Made by a program: the position numbers and the translations under genes. Below are positions 9,210 through 18,404 of a DNA stretch of 26,636 bases, one piece after another. The notes below the pieces were generated by a model that did no database searches, had not been told where the DNA came from, and saw nothing but the letters and a program-made list of their open reading frames with translations. Origin of the DNA: Hungateiclostridiaceae bacterium UBA1305. Its GTDB lineage: Bacteria; Bacillota; Clostridia; Acetivibrionales; DTU013. The number at the start of each line of letters is the position of its first letter. Position 1 is the first letter of the stretch. The stretch lies in NCBI GenBank assembly GCA_002307275.1, contig DBTX01000011.1, forward strand, positions 4,204-30,839. The letters are read 5' to 3'.

Positions 9210-10319
9210 TCACCGGTAAGCCCTCACCAGTTCGGTTATCCTTCTGAATTTCTCCAGGCTGACTCCCGGAGGGCAACTGTCGCTGTTTCCGAGAATAAAC
9301 CTGGAGCCTTTCATTTGATCAAGCAGATGCAGCACATAGTCCTCCAGTTCCTTCAGTTCGTACTCCTTGAAAACGGTAGGTTCAATCCCGCCAATCAAGG
9401 CAACGTTTTCCGGGAGCTTTTTCCGTGCATCCCAGAGCTCGATATTTCCCGTGGGCGGGGGTGAAATGGATTCGATGCAGTCGATCCCCGCCCTGGCCAT
9501 ATGTGGGAGAAGAGCGGACACATGGCCGCAGGCATGCTGGATGTAAAGCTTGCCTGCGTCGTGCAGCAAATCGCACCAGCTTTCGATTTCCGGCAGGATA
9601 TATTTCGAGTAGTATTGCGGTGATATATTCGTCGTGGAAGTATCTTCAAAAGTGAGGAATGCCTCGGCTTTAGACCCTGCAGAGATTCTGACCGTTTCCA
9701 GGTTGACCCTCTTCATCGCTTCAAGCGCTTCTTCCACAACCTCCGGATAATCGACCAGGGCGTAGGCTATTTCCTCCGTACCCACCCAGTATTCAACCAT
9801 GGACTGGAATCCCGACTTGGCAAATGGGCAAAGCAGAGCAATAAACAGGGAATTCTCGCCATATTCCGCATATTTCTCATTAAAACGCTTATAGTCGGCA
9901 TCCACTTTGATATCATCCATCAGACAGGCAAGTGTTTTAAAGTCCTCTTCCGTCTGTACGCCATGCTTTTCCAGGAACCAGGTGTTCCCTGCAAGCGAAT
10001 AGCTGTAGACAAATTTCAATTTTCCTACAGGAGTAACATATTCCAGAAGCTTTTTCTCTCCCTGCATACTTTCCCTCAAGCTGCACCTGTTGTATTTTAT
10101 CCCGAACAGGGACATATTCTCCCATGCCCGTCCATGCATGGGGTAATGTCCTCTGAAAACCGGATCGGCGCCTATATCGACAAGAAATTCGTATTCGCCC
10201 TTATTTACGAATTCGTCGTTCTGGGCCTCCCACCAGTATGCAGGGTTCGGAGACCAGCAGACGCGGTCCGTCTCCATTCCTTTTAATGCTGCTATGATTC
10301 TTTCCTTCGGTTTCATCAT
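9210..10319 (-). CDS. URO-D/MtaA superfamily protein, copy 3 (HxC...C metal motif)
   Basis: The 369-residue protein opens with MMKPKERIIAALKGMETDRV, the usual start of URO-D-superfamily proteins. IQHACGH (His and Cys near 262-264) and GNSDSCPPG (Cys near 348) match the HxC...C zinc site of MtaA/MtbA-type methylcobalamin:thiol methyltransferases. This copy is therefore the likeliest methyl-transfer enzyme of the three; true HemE decarboxylases lack that zinc site. The start at 10319 (or 10316) is chosen because GGAGAAGG lies just upstream and the ATGA overlaps the preceding gene's stop. A longer frame back to 10361 has no better signal. No corrinoid protein or haem genes are nearby. Family sure, substrate unknown. 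Confidence 0.85.
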   Translation of the reverse strand: MMKPKERIIAALKGMETDRVCWSPNPAYWWEAQNDEFVNKGEYEFLVDIGADPVFRGHYPMHGRAWENMSLFGIKYNRCSLRESMQGEKKLLEYVTPVGKLKFVYSYSLAGNTWFLEKHGVQTEEDFKTLACLMDDIKVDADYKRFNEKYAEYGENSLFIALLCPFAKSGFQSMVEYWVGTEEIAYALVDYPEVVEEALEAMKRVNLETVRISAGSKAEAFLTFEDTSTTNISPQYYSKYILPEIESWCDLLHDAGKLYIQHACGHVSALLPHMARAGIDCIESISPPPTGNIELWDARKKLPENVALIGGIEPTVFKEYELKELEDYVLHLLDQMKGSRFILGNSDSCPPGVSLEKFRRITELVRAYR

Positions 10320-11287
10320 TTTCCTTCTCCTACTCTCCGGGAAGCCGGAAGTTTGCTGCAATACTTTTTATAGCAATCCGTCATGATTTCGTAATTCTCC
10401 AGCGGAATTTCGCTGAAGATGATATTGCTGGAGCTGTAAATATAGCCGCCGCCCTTCGTTCCGTGTTCCAGGCAGTATTCAGCGGATTTTACAATATCCT
10501 CCGCCGGTCCGGTCTGGAGGAAACTGCACTGGACATTACCCATCAATGCCAGCCTTCCGTATGTTTTCTCCTTCACCTCCCGGATGTCCATCCCCGCCAT
10601 CGGATCAACCGAATGCAGGAAATCCACCCCCATATCCATAATCTGATCCAATATTTTCATCAGGTTACCGTCCGTATGGTACCCGATTCTGGCACCCTGC
10701 TTTTTCATCCTGCCGGCCAGTTCTCTGACATAGGGCGCGCAAAATTCGGCATGCTGGGCGGGAGACAGGAACGGACCGCTGTTGAAAGCGGAATCATTGG
10801 CAATGACAATGCCGTATACCCCTGCGTCAATGGATCTTTGGGCATGCTCCCACGCAGCCTCCATCATTGCTTTAGCCCACTGGTGGATTTGTTCCGGTTC
10901 CTCCATGAGCTTAACGGAAAAACTCATATAATCCTTAACGGTTTCAAGGGAGACAAAAGAATCCCAGATATGATTGAGTATAGGAAAATCATCCCCCAGA
11001 TATTTGCGCAGGAAGCGGATAAAGCCGTACTGGATCTCATCCCTGCCTCCGGGAAACCATATTGTGGCGGCATCCCATCCGTATTTCCCAATAATTCCTT
11101 CATAGATTGCCGCACACCTTCCATAAAGCTTTTCCCTCTCCTTCTCCGACGCACCGTACAATTCCTCCTGTGAAGGAAATTCCAACCCCAGAGCCTGCTT
11201 TGACAGCTCAAAGCCGTTTTCAAAATGAGGCGGCCTGTCAGGCTCCTCAAACCTCAATGCCTTATCAAGTCGTTCCCTTGGTTTCAT
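10316..11287 (-). CDS. URO-D superfamily protein, copy 2 (no Cys ligands)
   Basis: A 323-residue protein starting MKPRERLDKALRFEEPDRPP, the common N-terminus of URO-D-like proteins. At the position of the metal motif it has GYHTDGN (near 202) instead of HxC, and the C-terminal motif reads SSSNIIFSEIP without a Cys. It therefore lacks the MtaA-type zinc site and is closer to the URO-D-like group of unknown function. The ATG at 11287 follows GGAGGAGG and lies inside the end of the upstream gene (23-base overlap). The stop overlaps the next start as ATGA, so the trio is translationally coupled. A role tied to the imported glycan is inferred from position only. Confidence 0.83.
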   Translation of the reverse strand: MKPRERLDKALRFEEPDRPPHFENGFELSKQALGLEFPSQEELYGASEKEREKLYGRCAAIYEGIIGKYGWDAATIWFPGGRDEIQYGFIRFLRKYLGDDFPILNHIWDSFVSLETVKDYMSFSVKLMEEPEQIHQWAKAMMEAAWEHAQRSIDAGVYGIVIANDSAFNSGPFLSPAQHAEFCAPYVRELAGRMKKQGARIGYHTDGNLMKILDQIMDMGVDFLHSVDPMAGMDIREVKEKTYGRLALMGNVQCSFLQTGPAEDIVKSAEYCLEHGTKGGGYIYSSSNIIFSEIPLENYEIMTDCYKKYCSKLPASRRVGEGK

Positions 11288-12281
11288 TTCGCGCCTCCTC
11301 CGATCCTGAGCCCCTTGTGTTCCGCTTATAGTTCCCAAGTGTCCTGAATGCTTCAATACAATGCCTGTAATTTTCGTCCGGCATACCGATCGAACCGTAT
11401 TCTTCCACGTATCCGAGCAAGCCGCCGTTAAAGCGGCCCAAATGATCCACCAGCTTTTTTACATCGCCGAAAATATCTTCCCTGGTACCGGAGATTGAGG
11501 TAGTCTGGTAGCTGACCGGGCAGACAAAGCATACCTTCCCCCCGAATTCCCTGCCGATATCTTCAATGTCGAACAGGTTCGGCTGGCTTATGTTGAGCAT
11601 GTCCACTCCGATTTCCAGGAAATCCGGTATAATGTCGCAGATACACCCACAACAGTGGAAATATACATCCAGGCCTGACTGATGAGCGAGATCAAACTGC
11701 TTTTTATACCTGGGCTTGAAGAATTCCCTCCACAAGCCGGGCGAAATCAGCAGGTTCGACTGTGTGCCCCAGTCGTCGAAAAAGGCCACGCCGTGAAACC
11801 CGTAGCTCTTTAATTGTCTTATAATGTTTTCTTCAAACCCGAATACGGCATCAGCCAGCTTTTCGGCATATTCCCTTTCCAGATAGAGATCCTCCATTAT
11901 ATTGGAAAAGCCTCTCATAAAACTCATTACGGAAAAACCGGTCAATACCAGGCTGGCCAGGTAGTACCTGTCGTTTCCGTACATCAGCCTGTTTTCTTCA
12001 ACCTTTGAGAATCTGCCCGGGTCAAAGGCATCCGGCATTTTCAATGTGCGGAAATCCTCCCATTCCTTAATCACTTCTTCTTCCGGCTGTCCCATGGTTT
12101 CATCCTTCCGCTCCCACCGGAAGCCCCATTCCGACATATCTTTCTTCTGCCCCATGAAATGCCTTACCACGTCGATCATGATAAGGTCGGACTGCTCCCT
12201 GTCCTTGTTAAAAAACAGCACCGGCACATAATCCGGCCCCTGCATGTGTATTGCCTTTTTGACCTGTTCTAACCTGCCCAC
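11265..12281 (-). CDS. URO-D superfamily protein, copy 1 (HCCGC motif)
   Basis: A 338-residue protein if the GTG at 12281 is used. That codon has AAAGGGG eight bases upstream and gives the usual family N-terminus (VGRLEQVKKAIHMQGPDYVP). The frame is open to an ATG at 12323, which has no clear ribosome site and would add 14 residues. The URO-D barrel carries YFHCCGCICD near residue 207, so the HxC pair is kept and flanked by extra Cys, but the C-terminal segment (GYVEEYGSIGMPDENY) lacks the third ligand seen in copy 3. It could bind metal differently or be a partner subunit. First of three coupled paralogues; function unknown. Confidence 0.8.
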   Translation of the reverse strand: MGRLEQVKKAIHMQGPDYVPVLFFNKDREQSDLIMIDVVRHFMGQKKDMSEWGFRWERKDETMGQPEEEVIKEWEDFRTLKMPDAFDPGRFSKVEENRLMYGNDRYYLASLVLTGFSVMSFMRGFSNIMEDLYLEREYAEKLADAVFGFEENIIRQLKSYGFHGVAFFDDWGTQSNLLISPGLWREFFKPRYKKQFDLAHQSGLDVYFHCCGCICDIIPDFLEIGVDMLNISQPNLFDIEDIGREFGGKVCFVCPVSYQTTSISGTREDIFGDVKKLVDHLGRFNGGLLGYVEEYGSIGMPDENYRHCIEAFRTLGNYKRNTRGSGSEEARNETKGTT

Positions 12282-12408
12282 TGCATAATCCCCTTTATCA
12301 TTTTCTTGCAGCCGTCTCTGCATATGCCGGATATTGGCTTTCCGTATCCGGTTGCCGGCTTTCCGCTCCTATGCCCGACCACAGCTTTCCATATCCGGAT
12401 TCGACATT

Positions 12409-14346
12409 TCAATACATAAACGGAAGCCTGCCCTCGTCAAACCCGGTAATATGGAATTTGGGCTGTTCAAGCGCTTTTCCGTTGACCGCCATGGTTTTTA
12501 TTCCTTCGCTGACCGGACTGTATTCACACTCCAGCACAATTCCTTCCCTTGCATAGCTTGTTTTTCGTGTAAAGGTATGCCTGGTATGAACCGATGCCTG
12601 CAGCACATCTTTGATTTGATACGCGCCCATTTGTTTTCTGAAAGCCTCGAAGCTGCCGGCTTCGGCCCGGCTGCCGATCTCCGCGGCAAATCCGTTGCCT
12701 GCGAGTAAAAACCCGCGGGCAGCGAAGTCTCTCGCACTGCCTTCGTAATTATAAAATGAAATCAGTATGAACTGATCAATATTCTCGATCCGGACTGCCG
12801 CTTTTCGTCCAAGGTCGGTCAGTATTGCGGGATGAAACGCCATATAAACAGGACCGTCCTTGACATAAACGGAGCAGGGCTCCCTGCTTTCCCCGCATTT
12901 CTTCTCCAGCCGCGTTTCTCCGAGCCAGATTTCCTCTACCTTGCCATATGGAGCCGGAAGGATTACGGAGCATTTCATGCTGCTTACGCCATGCCGGCGG
13001 GAAATCCTGGGCTTATATAAAACCATGGCTGTGTTCTTTTCCTGAAGCCCGATTTTTCTTCCTTCATCCTCAAAGGAAAAACTCGTAAGCTCCGGCTGTC
13101 TTTCATTGATGATATACCTGCAATATACGGTGGCAATGTCCTTTTGAAAAACCGCAGGTGCATTCTTCCTGTATATAATATGAAACAAATCCGTCTGAAC
13201 TCCGTTGTGAAATTCGTTGGTGGCAACTCCGACAGCATAGTCCTCCGTCATATAAGTAGATACTCTTGCACACCCGGCCGGATATTCATATGTGTCCTCT
13301 TCAAACGCCGGGTCTCCTGCCGGCTGGTCGGAGGCGGCGTCCGTGGAAGAGCTGTATTCGGTTGTGGCGATGAATTCATAGGGATATTTCTTGTTTAAAG
13401 CCAGCTCAACAAGGTGTTCCGGGCAATGGTAGACCGTATCCGCTACCCATGCGGCGGATATTTGCTGAAAAGGAATGTTCTGGTGCAATACTTCCCCCTC
13501 GTGCCCTTCTTCGGACAGGAACAGGGTATTTCGCACATTGACAGGCAGTTCCTCTCCCAGCAGCACATACAAGGCATATCTCGACTGATGCGTATGCCCT
13601 GTGGAATCCACGGTATACGCTCTGGAATAGGGACCCGCCGTTTGGGAGGTCTCCCTATGCAGATGTCCCAGAAGATCCGCCCATAGACGTTCCTCACACC
13701 GGAGCGCCAGCCCTCTTGCTTCCTCATCTCCGGTCAGATTTGCAATTTCAGCAATTGCGAGCAATTGAACCGCCGAATAGGTAGGGCTGTTGTATTCGGA
13801 TGCAAGGCCTCTCCGCCAAAACAGCCCCTTCAATTGGTCAAGCCGTTCCTTTCCCCTTGCATATAACTCCGGTTTATGAAACCTTTCCCCACCGATGAGT
13901 GACACAAAGGCAGCCATACAAGGAAAATTGTCATTCACGCCGATAAAATCCAGCCCGGAGCCCAAAAACTTGTCCAGCATTTCCTCCGCATAATTCGTCA
14001 GCCCGGTCCTCACATCCTCGTCAAGCAGCTCCGGGTATTTGACCAGCAACTGGATGGACAGCATGGGAGAAAAGTGACAGAAACAGTAGTCAATTTTTTT
14101 CAAAATTTTATTAGCCAGCTTGATTGCATCTTGCCGGCCGCTTCTTAAAAAAGCAATCGAAAAAAACAGCTTGTCCCGCAAGCCCGGTGAAAATATCCCG
14201 CCAAGCCATTCTCCGTCTTCAGAAAATTTTCCTGTCAAATACTCCGTTGTCAAATCGCTGATCAATTGACTTCTATCACGCTGTCCGGTTATACCGTTAT
14301 TATGAATTTCCATTCGTTCCACCCGATCTTCCTGATTCATCCTCAT
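12409..14346 (-). CDS. Unrecognised 645-residue protein, candidate carbohydrate-active enzyme
   Basis: I do not recognise the family with certainty. The first 260 residues look all-helical with toroid-like repeats, and the rest (about 300-645) looks beta-rich, the architecture of heparinase II/III-like lyases and several (alpha/alpha)-barrel hydrolases. Possible active-site clusters are GVNDNFPCM (136-144), ASEYNSPTYS (182-191) and GPYSRAYTVDSTGHTHQSRY (238-257), rich in Asn, Tyr, Arg and His. No signal peptide, so probably cytoplasmic. The frame opens at 14346, but a GGGTGG site five bases before the ATG at 14313 makes that start (634 residues) at least as likely. It sits between the binding-protein gene and the URO-D trio, which points to a role in processing the imported glycan. 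Confidence 0.7.
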   Translation of the reverse strand: MRMNQEDRVERMEIHNNGITGQRDRSQLISDLTTEYLTGKFSEDGEWLGGIFSPGLRDKLFFSIAFLRSGRQDAIKLANKILKKIDYCFCHFSPMLSIQLLVKYPELLDEDVRTGLTNYAEEMLDKFLGSGLDFIGVNDNFPCMAAFVSLIGGERFHKPELYARGKERLDQLKGLFWRRGLASEYNSPTYSAVQLLAIAEIANLTGDEEARGLALRCEERLWADLLGHLHRETSQTAGPYSRAYTVDSTGHTHQSRYALYVLLGEELPVNVRNTLFLSEEGHEGEVLHQNIPFQQISAAWVADTVYHCPEHLVELALNKKYPYEFIATTEYSSSTDAASDQPAGDPAFEEDTYEYPAGCARVSTYMTEDYAVGVATNEFHNGVQTDLFHIIYRKNAPAVFQKDIATVYCRYIINERQPELTSFSFEDEGRKIGLQEKNTAMVLYKPRISRRHGVSSMKCSVILPAPYGKVEEIWLGETRLEKKCGESREPCSVYVKDGPVYMAFHPAILTDLGRKAAVRIENIDQFILISFYNYEGSARDFAARGFLLAGNGFAAEIGSRAEAGSFEAFRKQMGAYQIKDVLQASVHTRHTFTRKTSYAREGIVLECEYSPVSEGIKTMAVNGKALEQPKFHITGFDEGRLPFMY

Positions 14347-14353
14347 TTCAGAA

Positions 14354-14403
14354 GAAGCGTATCATAGCGTATGTAAGTTTAGCCATCCGCTGTGATACGC
14401 TTC
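14354..14403 (-). other. Intercistronic stem-loop after the binding-protein gene
   Basis: The arms gaagcgtatcatagcg (14354-14369) and cgctgtgatacgcttc (14388-14403) are complementary over 16 positions with one mismatch, around an 18-base loop. No T-run follows on the minus strand, so it is unlikely to be a full terminator. It lies just downstream of the sugar-binding lipoprotein gene, where such hairpins often protect the upstream mRNA from 3' decay and raise binding-protein output. Confidence 0.65.
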
Positions 14404-14446
14404 GAACCTTTACTACTTTATATAAATGCTTAATGTATTCCGTTGC

Positions 14447-16468
14447 TTATTTGTTGAGTTGATCCATCACATTGGCATTTCCCGTACTGAACAGCTTGTT
14501 CATTTCCTCCAGGGTAGCATCCGTGCCGCCGTTCTTTTCGGCAGTTTCCAGGAAGCTCTTGAAAAGCTGTTCGAATTGGGTATCGCTTGAAGCAGCCATT
14601 GTCTTTTTCAAAGCACTTTCAAAAGATTCTCTGGCTTTCCAGAACCTGTCCACTTCGGTAATCAGCGCCGGATACCTGTACATATCGCAGCTGTAGCCGG
14701 GATTCAGGAAGACGGTATGGTCCTGTGCCGATAAACCTTGAAGAGTCGCCGGATTGAATATGTTTTCCGCATCCGCCGCACTTCTGATCCTGTCGTAAGT
14801 GTACATCGGACTCAGCTTCGAACCGGCGGATCCCATATAGGTCGGATAGCCCGGCCATGCCGTTCCCAATCCCATAGTCTGGGCGCTGGGAAGAATCAAA
14901 TTATACAGGTTGTACTGCAGGGCTTTGTCGTTATCCTTTCCATAAACCATGCAGTCTTCCAGTTCCTTGTCCTTATAGACCCGATTTCCGTCCTTCTCCT
15001 CAAAAAGTCCCGCGCTTCTCGGACCCCAGTAAGTGAGCTTTTCTCCTACGTCAGACATCATATAATTCAAATAGGTCAATACCTGCGGCAGGTCCTCTTC
15101 CTTGACCTTATCCTTGAATATTGCAATTTCATATCCGGGCATGTAAGGAGTATTCGTTGAAACAAACTTGTCGTCCTGATAAGTCTGGTCCAGCCACAGT
15201 CTTCTGTACCTGTAGGTTTTGCCCGCTTTTTTCAGGGCCGCTTCGTCAGGCTTATAGGAGTAAGTGATTGCATATTGCCCGCCGTTCAGCAGTTGATTAA
15301 ACATAGCATCGTTGTTCAGCAGCGAATCCTGTCCCATAACGCCGTCGCGAACCAGCTTGTTGAAAAGCTTCATGTCGTTCTTGAAGTAATCTTGTTTCCA
15401 TGCGTATTCCAATTTTTTTGCCGTCTTGTCATAGTAGGTAAAATAGTTGATATTTCCAGGTATCCCGGCAAAGCTGCCCAGGAAATTGTTCAGCAGGAAC
15501 CAGTTGTCCCCTCCAGTATTGGCATATGTGACCTGCACCGGCTTGCCGTTCTCCGTAATTTTTTCCTTTTCTACAAGCGCTTTGATGTCATACATGAACT
15601 TAACAAATTCATCCTGGGTTTTCACCGGAACATCAAATATTTCTTCCTGGGTGAATTTACCGTTATCCAGGTATAATTTTTCGATTTCATCCTGCGATTT
15701 TGCATTGGGATACAGCTTTTTCAGAATGTCGTCCCTGACATATACGACCGTATTCATAAGACGCGACTGCTTGGGCGCTATAAACGCAAATTTGCTGGAA
15801 TCGGTGGAAGGGTCTATATCATATTGCAGCATCGGATTCAACTGCATGGGAATAAAATAGATCTTGCCATCCTTTGCATAGGTGCAGTTGTTCTTCACTC
15901 CCGTAAGCTTGTCAATCGACATTTTTTCCCAAAGATCCGGGCAGTACTTCGGCAACAGTTCTGTCAGGTCATAAAGCTTCCCCTGGTCGATCAGCGGATA
16001 AAATTTATCCGGATTCGAAGATGAGGCAAAAGCCAGATCCGGCCAATCGTTCGTAGCGCTCAGCAGACCCATTTTGACATCCACCGCCTGGCCGCCGTTA
16101 TCAAAGGATTTATCCTTGTCAAGCTCTACGCCGGTAACCCTTTTGATTTCCGGAGTCACTACATCCTGCGGGGAAGTCGCACGCTTCATGACACTGGTGC
16201 CATGGCTGTACCAGGTCGTCAGCTTTAGTTGTTTTCCGGCCCAATCCGGAAGGTCCGAGGTGTCATCCACACTATCCAGCGAAGCAAGGCTTCCCTGCGC
16301 CTGACCGACTGTCCCGGATTGTTCCGCCGGCTGCGTCTGTCCTGATGTTTGCGTCTGAGCGGTCTTCTCCTGCGAGCTGTTCCGGGTTCCGGTACATGCG
16401 CTGATTGACAGCGAAAGGAAAGTGCAAACAAGCACAACCGGCAGCACCTTTTTCCACATACGGTTCAT
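14447..16468 (-). CDS. ABC transporter sugar-binding lipoprotein (LplA-like)
   Basis: Residues 1-25 form a lipoprotein signal (MNRMWKK, hydrophobic core, lipobox ISAC with Cys25), followed by a Gln/Thr/Ser-rich tether (about 26-65). The remaining 600 residues match the large extracellular solute-binding proteins of the LplA type, as shown by the context of two LplB/LplC permeases and by segments such as DLPDWAGKQLKLTTWYSHGT. At 673 residues it is longer than the classical 400-450-residue family 1 binding proteins, as is usual for this subgroup. The ATG at 16468 is preceded by AGGAGG at six bases; the frame back to 16510 lacks such a site. It captures oligosaccharides outside the membrane. Ligand unknown. 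Confidence 0.92.
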   Translation of the reverse strand: MNRMWKKVLPVVLVCTFLSLSISACTGTRNSSQEKTAQTQTSGQTQPAEQSGTVGQAQGSLASLDSVDDTSDLPDWAGKQLKLTTWYSHGTSVMKRATSPQDVVTPEIKRVTGVELDKDKSFDNGGQAVDVKMGLLSATNDWPDLAFASSSNPDKFYPLIDQGKLYDLTELLPKYCPDLWEKMSIDKLTGVKNNCTYAKDGKIYFIPMQLNPMLQYDIDPSTDSSKFAFIAPKQSRLMNTVVYVRDDILKKLYPNAKSQDEIEKLYLDNGKFTQEEIFDVPVKTQDEFVKFMYDIKALVEKEKITENGKPVQVTYANTGGDNWFLLNNFLGSFAGIPGNINYFTYYDKTAKKLEYAWKQDYFKNDMKLFNKLVRDGVMGQDSLLNNDAMFNQLLNGGQYAITYSYKPDEAALKKAGKTYRYRRLWLDQTYQDDKFVSTNTPYMPGYEIAIFKDKVKEEDLPQVLTYLNYMMSDVGEKLTYWGPRSAGLFEEKDGNRVYKDKELEDCMVYGKDNDKALQYNLYNLILPSAQTMGLGTAWPGYPTYMGSAGSKLSPMYTYDRIRSAADAENIFNPATLQGLSAQDHTVFLNPGYSCDMYRYPALITEVDRFWKARESFESALKKTMAASSDTQFEQLFKSFLETAEKNGGTDATLEEMNKLFSTGNANVMDQLNK

Positions 16469-16525
16469 AAAAATCCTCCTCTTTATTTGCTTATATAATA
16501 CCAATGGCATCCTATCAACCGGGAT

Positions 16526-17431
16526 CTATTCTTTCACCGCTCCGAGGGTTACTCCCTTGATAAAGTATTTCTGCAGGAAGGGATACACCAATATGATCGG
16601 CAAGGAAGTAATGATGATTTGAGCGGCCTTTACAGTATCGGGGGTTACGGTCTTCCGCGCATTCGTGCTGATGGAAAGATTGTTCTGAGAAGCCTCCTGC
16701 ATAAGTTTGGTTATGCTTTCGCTCTCTTTGAGAACCTTCATGAGGATATACTGCAATGTATATAAACCTGAGTTGGTAGGTACGAAATACAAGGTAGTGG
16801 TCCAGTCATTCCAATGGCTCACCGCAGTCCATAATCCCACTGTGGCAAGAATTGGTTTTGACAGGGGCAGGATGATTCTCAGCATGACCACCATATCGTT
16901 GGCTCCATCAAGCTTTGCCGACTCTTCCAGACTCTCCGGAATTGTATAAAGATATGTCCTTATAATGACCATATTATACAGGCTGAAGGATACGGGCAGT
17001 ACATACACCAGAAAGTTGTTCAGCAAATGGATTTTTGCATATAAAATGTAAACGGGTATCAAACCGCCGCCAAAATACATGGGTATCATCAGATAAATCA
17101 GCAATACATTTTTCCACTTCAGCGTCTTTTTAGTAAAAACATATGCGCATGAAAACTGTACGATCAAGGCGAAGGCCGTACCAAGCAGCAGCCTTGATAC
17201 CGATATGCCGGCAGCTTTGGCAATGTTGCTGTTGCTCAGAAGCACCCTGAAATTTTCAAAGGTAGGCACTCTGGGATAAAGCGTAATCCCTCCTCTGGCT
17301 GCATCCAGCCCGTCATTCAGGGCGTTGGCAAGTACATTGATATAAGGGAAAACCATAATGGCGGAAATTATTATTAAAAAAGCAATATTGACGACCTTGA
17401 AAACCTTAATGGAAACTGTATCTGTATTCAT
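16526..17431 (-). CDS. ABC sugar transporter permease, LplC/YtcP type
   Basis: A 301-residue inner-membrane protein with six predicted membrane segments. The EAA loop (ESLEESAKLDGANDM, then ILPLSKPIL) contacts the ATPase. The C-terminal QKYFIKGVTLGAVKE is typical of carbohydrate permeases of the CUT1 class. The ATG at 17431 has GGGAG seven bases upstream, so it is preferred to the upstream ATG at 17449. Its start lies 11 bases after the stop of the partner permease. No ATPase gene is present in the window, so a shared MsmX-like ATPase is likely. Confidence 0.95.
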   Translation of the reverse strand: MNTDTVSIKVFKVVNIAFLIIISAIMVFPYINVLANALNDGLDAARGGITLYPRVPTFENFRVLLSNSNIAKAAGISVSRLLLGTAFALIVQFSCAYVFTKKTLKWKNVLLIYLMIPMYFGGGLIPVYILYAKIHLLNNFLVYVLPVSFSLYNMVIIRTYLYTIPESLEESAKLDGANDMVVMLRIILPLSKPILATVGLWTAVSHWNDWTTTLYFVPTNSGLYTLQYILMKVLKESESITKLMQEASQNNLSISTNARKTVTPDTVKAAQIIITSLPIILVYPFLQKYFIKGVTLGAVKE

Positions 17432-17442
17432 ATGACGACTCC

Positions 17443-18387
17443 CTACCAAATACCGATGTCCGATACTTTTTTCGAAATTGTGTTTGAAACGACGGTCAGA
17501 ACAAAGGCGACAAGGCCTTCCATAAAGCCCAGGGCGGCAGCCATGGAAATGTTCCCCTGCTGAATGCCGCGCGTATACACTATGGTTGAAATGACGTCAT
17601 AATTGATATAAGCATTCTGCAATCCGTAGACCAGTTCAAAATTGCTTTTGAACAGGGTTCCCAGGTTGAAGATCAGAAGGATTACCGCCGTTACCTTAAT
17701 ACCGGGCAGAGTGATGTATATCATCTGTTTTATCTTGCCGGCGCCGTCCATCACCGCCGCTTCATATAATTGCGGATCAATGGATGTTAATGCGGCCAGA
17801 TATACGATCGTTCCCCATCCTACTTCCTTCCATACGCCCGCAAGCAATACAAAAGGTATGAACAAATTCTGCTTTGACAAGAACATAACTCTTTCTGTAT
17901 TCTCCCCGAGGAGCATGATCCGTACATCGTTCACAGGCCCATACGGAGCAAATAAAGCATATATGATGCCAACTACCGATATCCAGGATAGAAAATGGGG
18001 CAAATAGCTTATGGTCTGAACCGTTCTTTTGAAAATGCCGTTTTTCAGTTCGTTCAACAGCAGAGCCAGAATGATCGGTGCCGGAAAACCGATGAGAATG
18101 GTCAGTACGCTCAATTGAAAGGTATTTAATATGGAATTCAACAGCTCCGGAACCTGAAAGATTTCCTTTATATGCTTCAGTCCCACCCATGGACTGGCAT
18201 ATAGCCCCCGGAACAGGTCATAATCCTTGAAAGCCGCCAGTATTCCAGGCATGGGCAAATAAGCAAAAATAAAGGTAAGGATTACGGACGGAAGTATTAA
18301 AATATACAAAAAAGAATTTTTGCGAAAGCCGCCGGATAGTTTCCTTTTTCCGGTATGTACGGCCGGATTACCGCTCAACATCTGCAT
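17443..18387 (-). CDS. ABC sugar transporter permease, LplB type
   Basis: A 314-residue membrane protein with about six transmembrane segments. The N-terminus shows the LplB-type pattern: a basic start, then YILILPSVILTFIFAYLPMP and the periplasmic loop after ILAAFKDYDL. The EAA loop is visible as LYEAAVMDGAGKIKQM, followed by ITLPGI. It forms the heterodimeric channel with the LplC-type protein encoded next. GGAGG lies seven bases before the ATG at 18387. A predicted promoter sits in the 111-base gap upstream, so the transporter genes may be transcribed apart from the sensor pair. Confidence 0.95.
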   Translation of the reverse strand: MQMLSGNPAVHTGKRKLSGGFRKNSFLYILILPSVILTFIFAYLPMPGILAAFKDYDLFRGLYASPWVGLKHIKEIFQVPELLNSILNTFQLSVLTILIGFPAPIILALLLNELKNGIFKRTVQTISYLPHFLSWISVVGIIYALFAPYGPVNDVRIMLLGENTERVMFLSKQNLFIPFVLLAGVWKEVGWGTIVYLAALTSIDPQLYEAAVMDGAGKIKQMIYITLPGIKVTAVILLIFNLGTLFKSNFELVYGLQNAYINYDVISTIVYTRGIQQGNISMAAALGFMEGLVAFVLTVVSNTISKKVSDIGIW

Positions 18388-18404
18388 CTGTCCGCCTCCA
18401 ACAT

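Noticed and set aside
9210..12281. URO-D genes as haem biosynthesis genes (hemE)
   Set aside because: Three copies, no other haem genes, MtaA-like Cys motifs in one copy and location in a sugar operon all argue against hemE.
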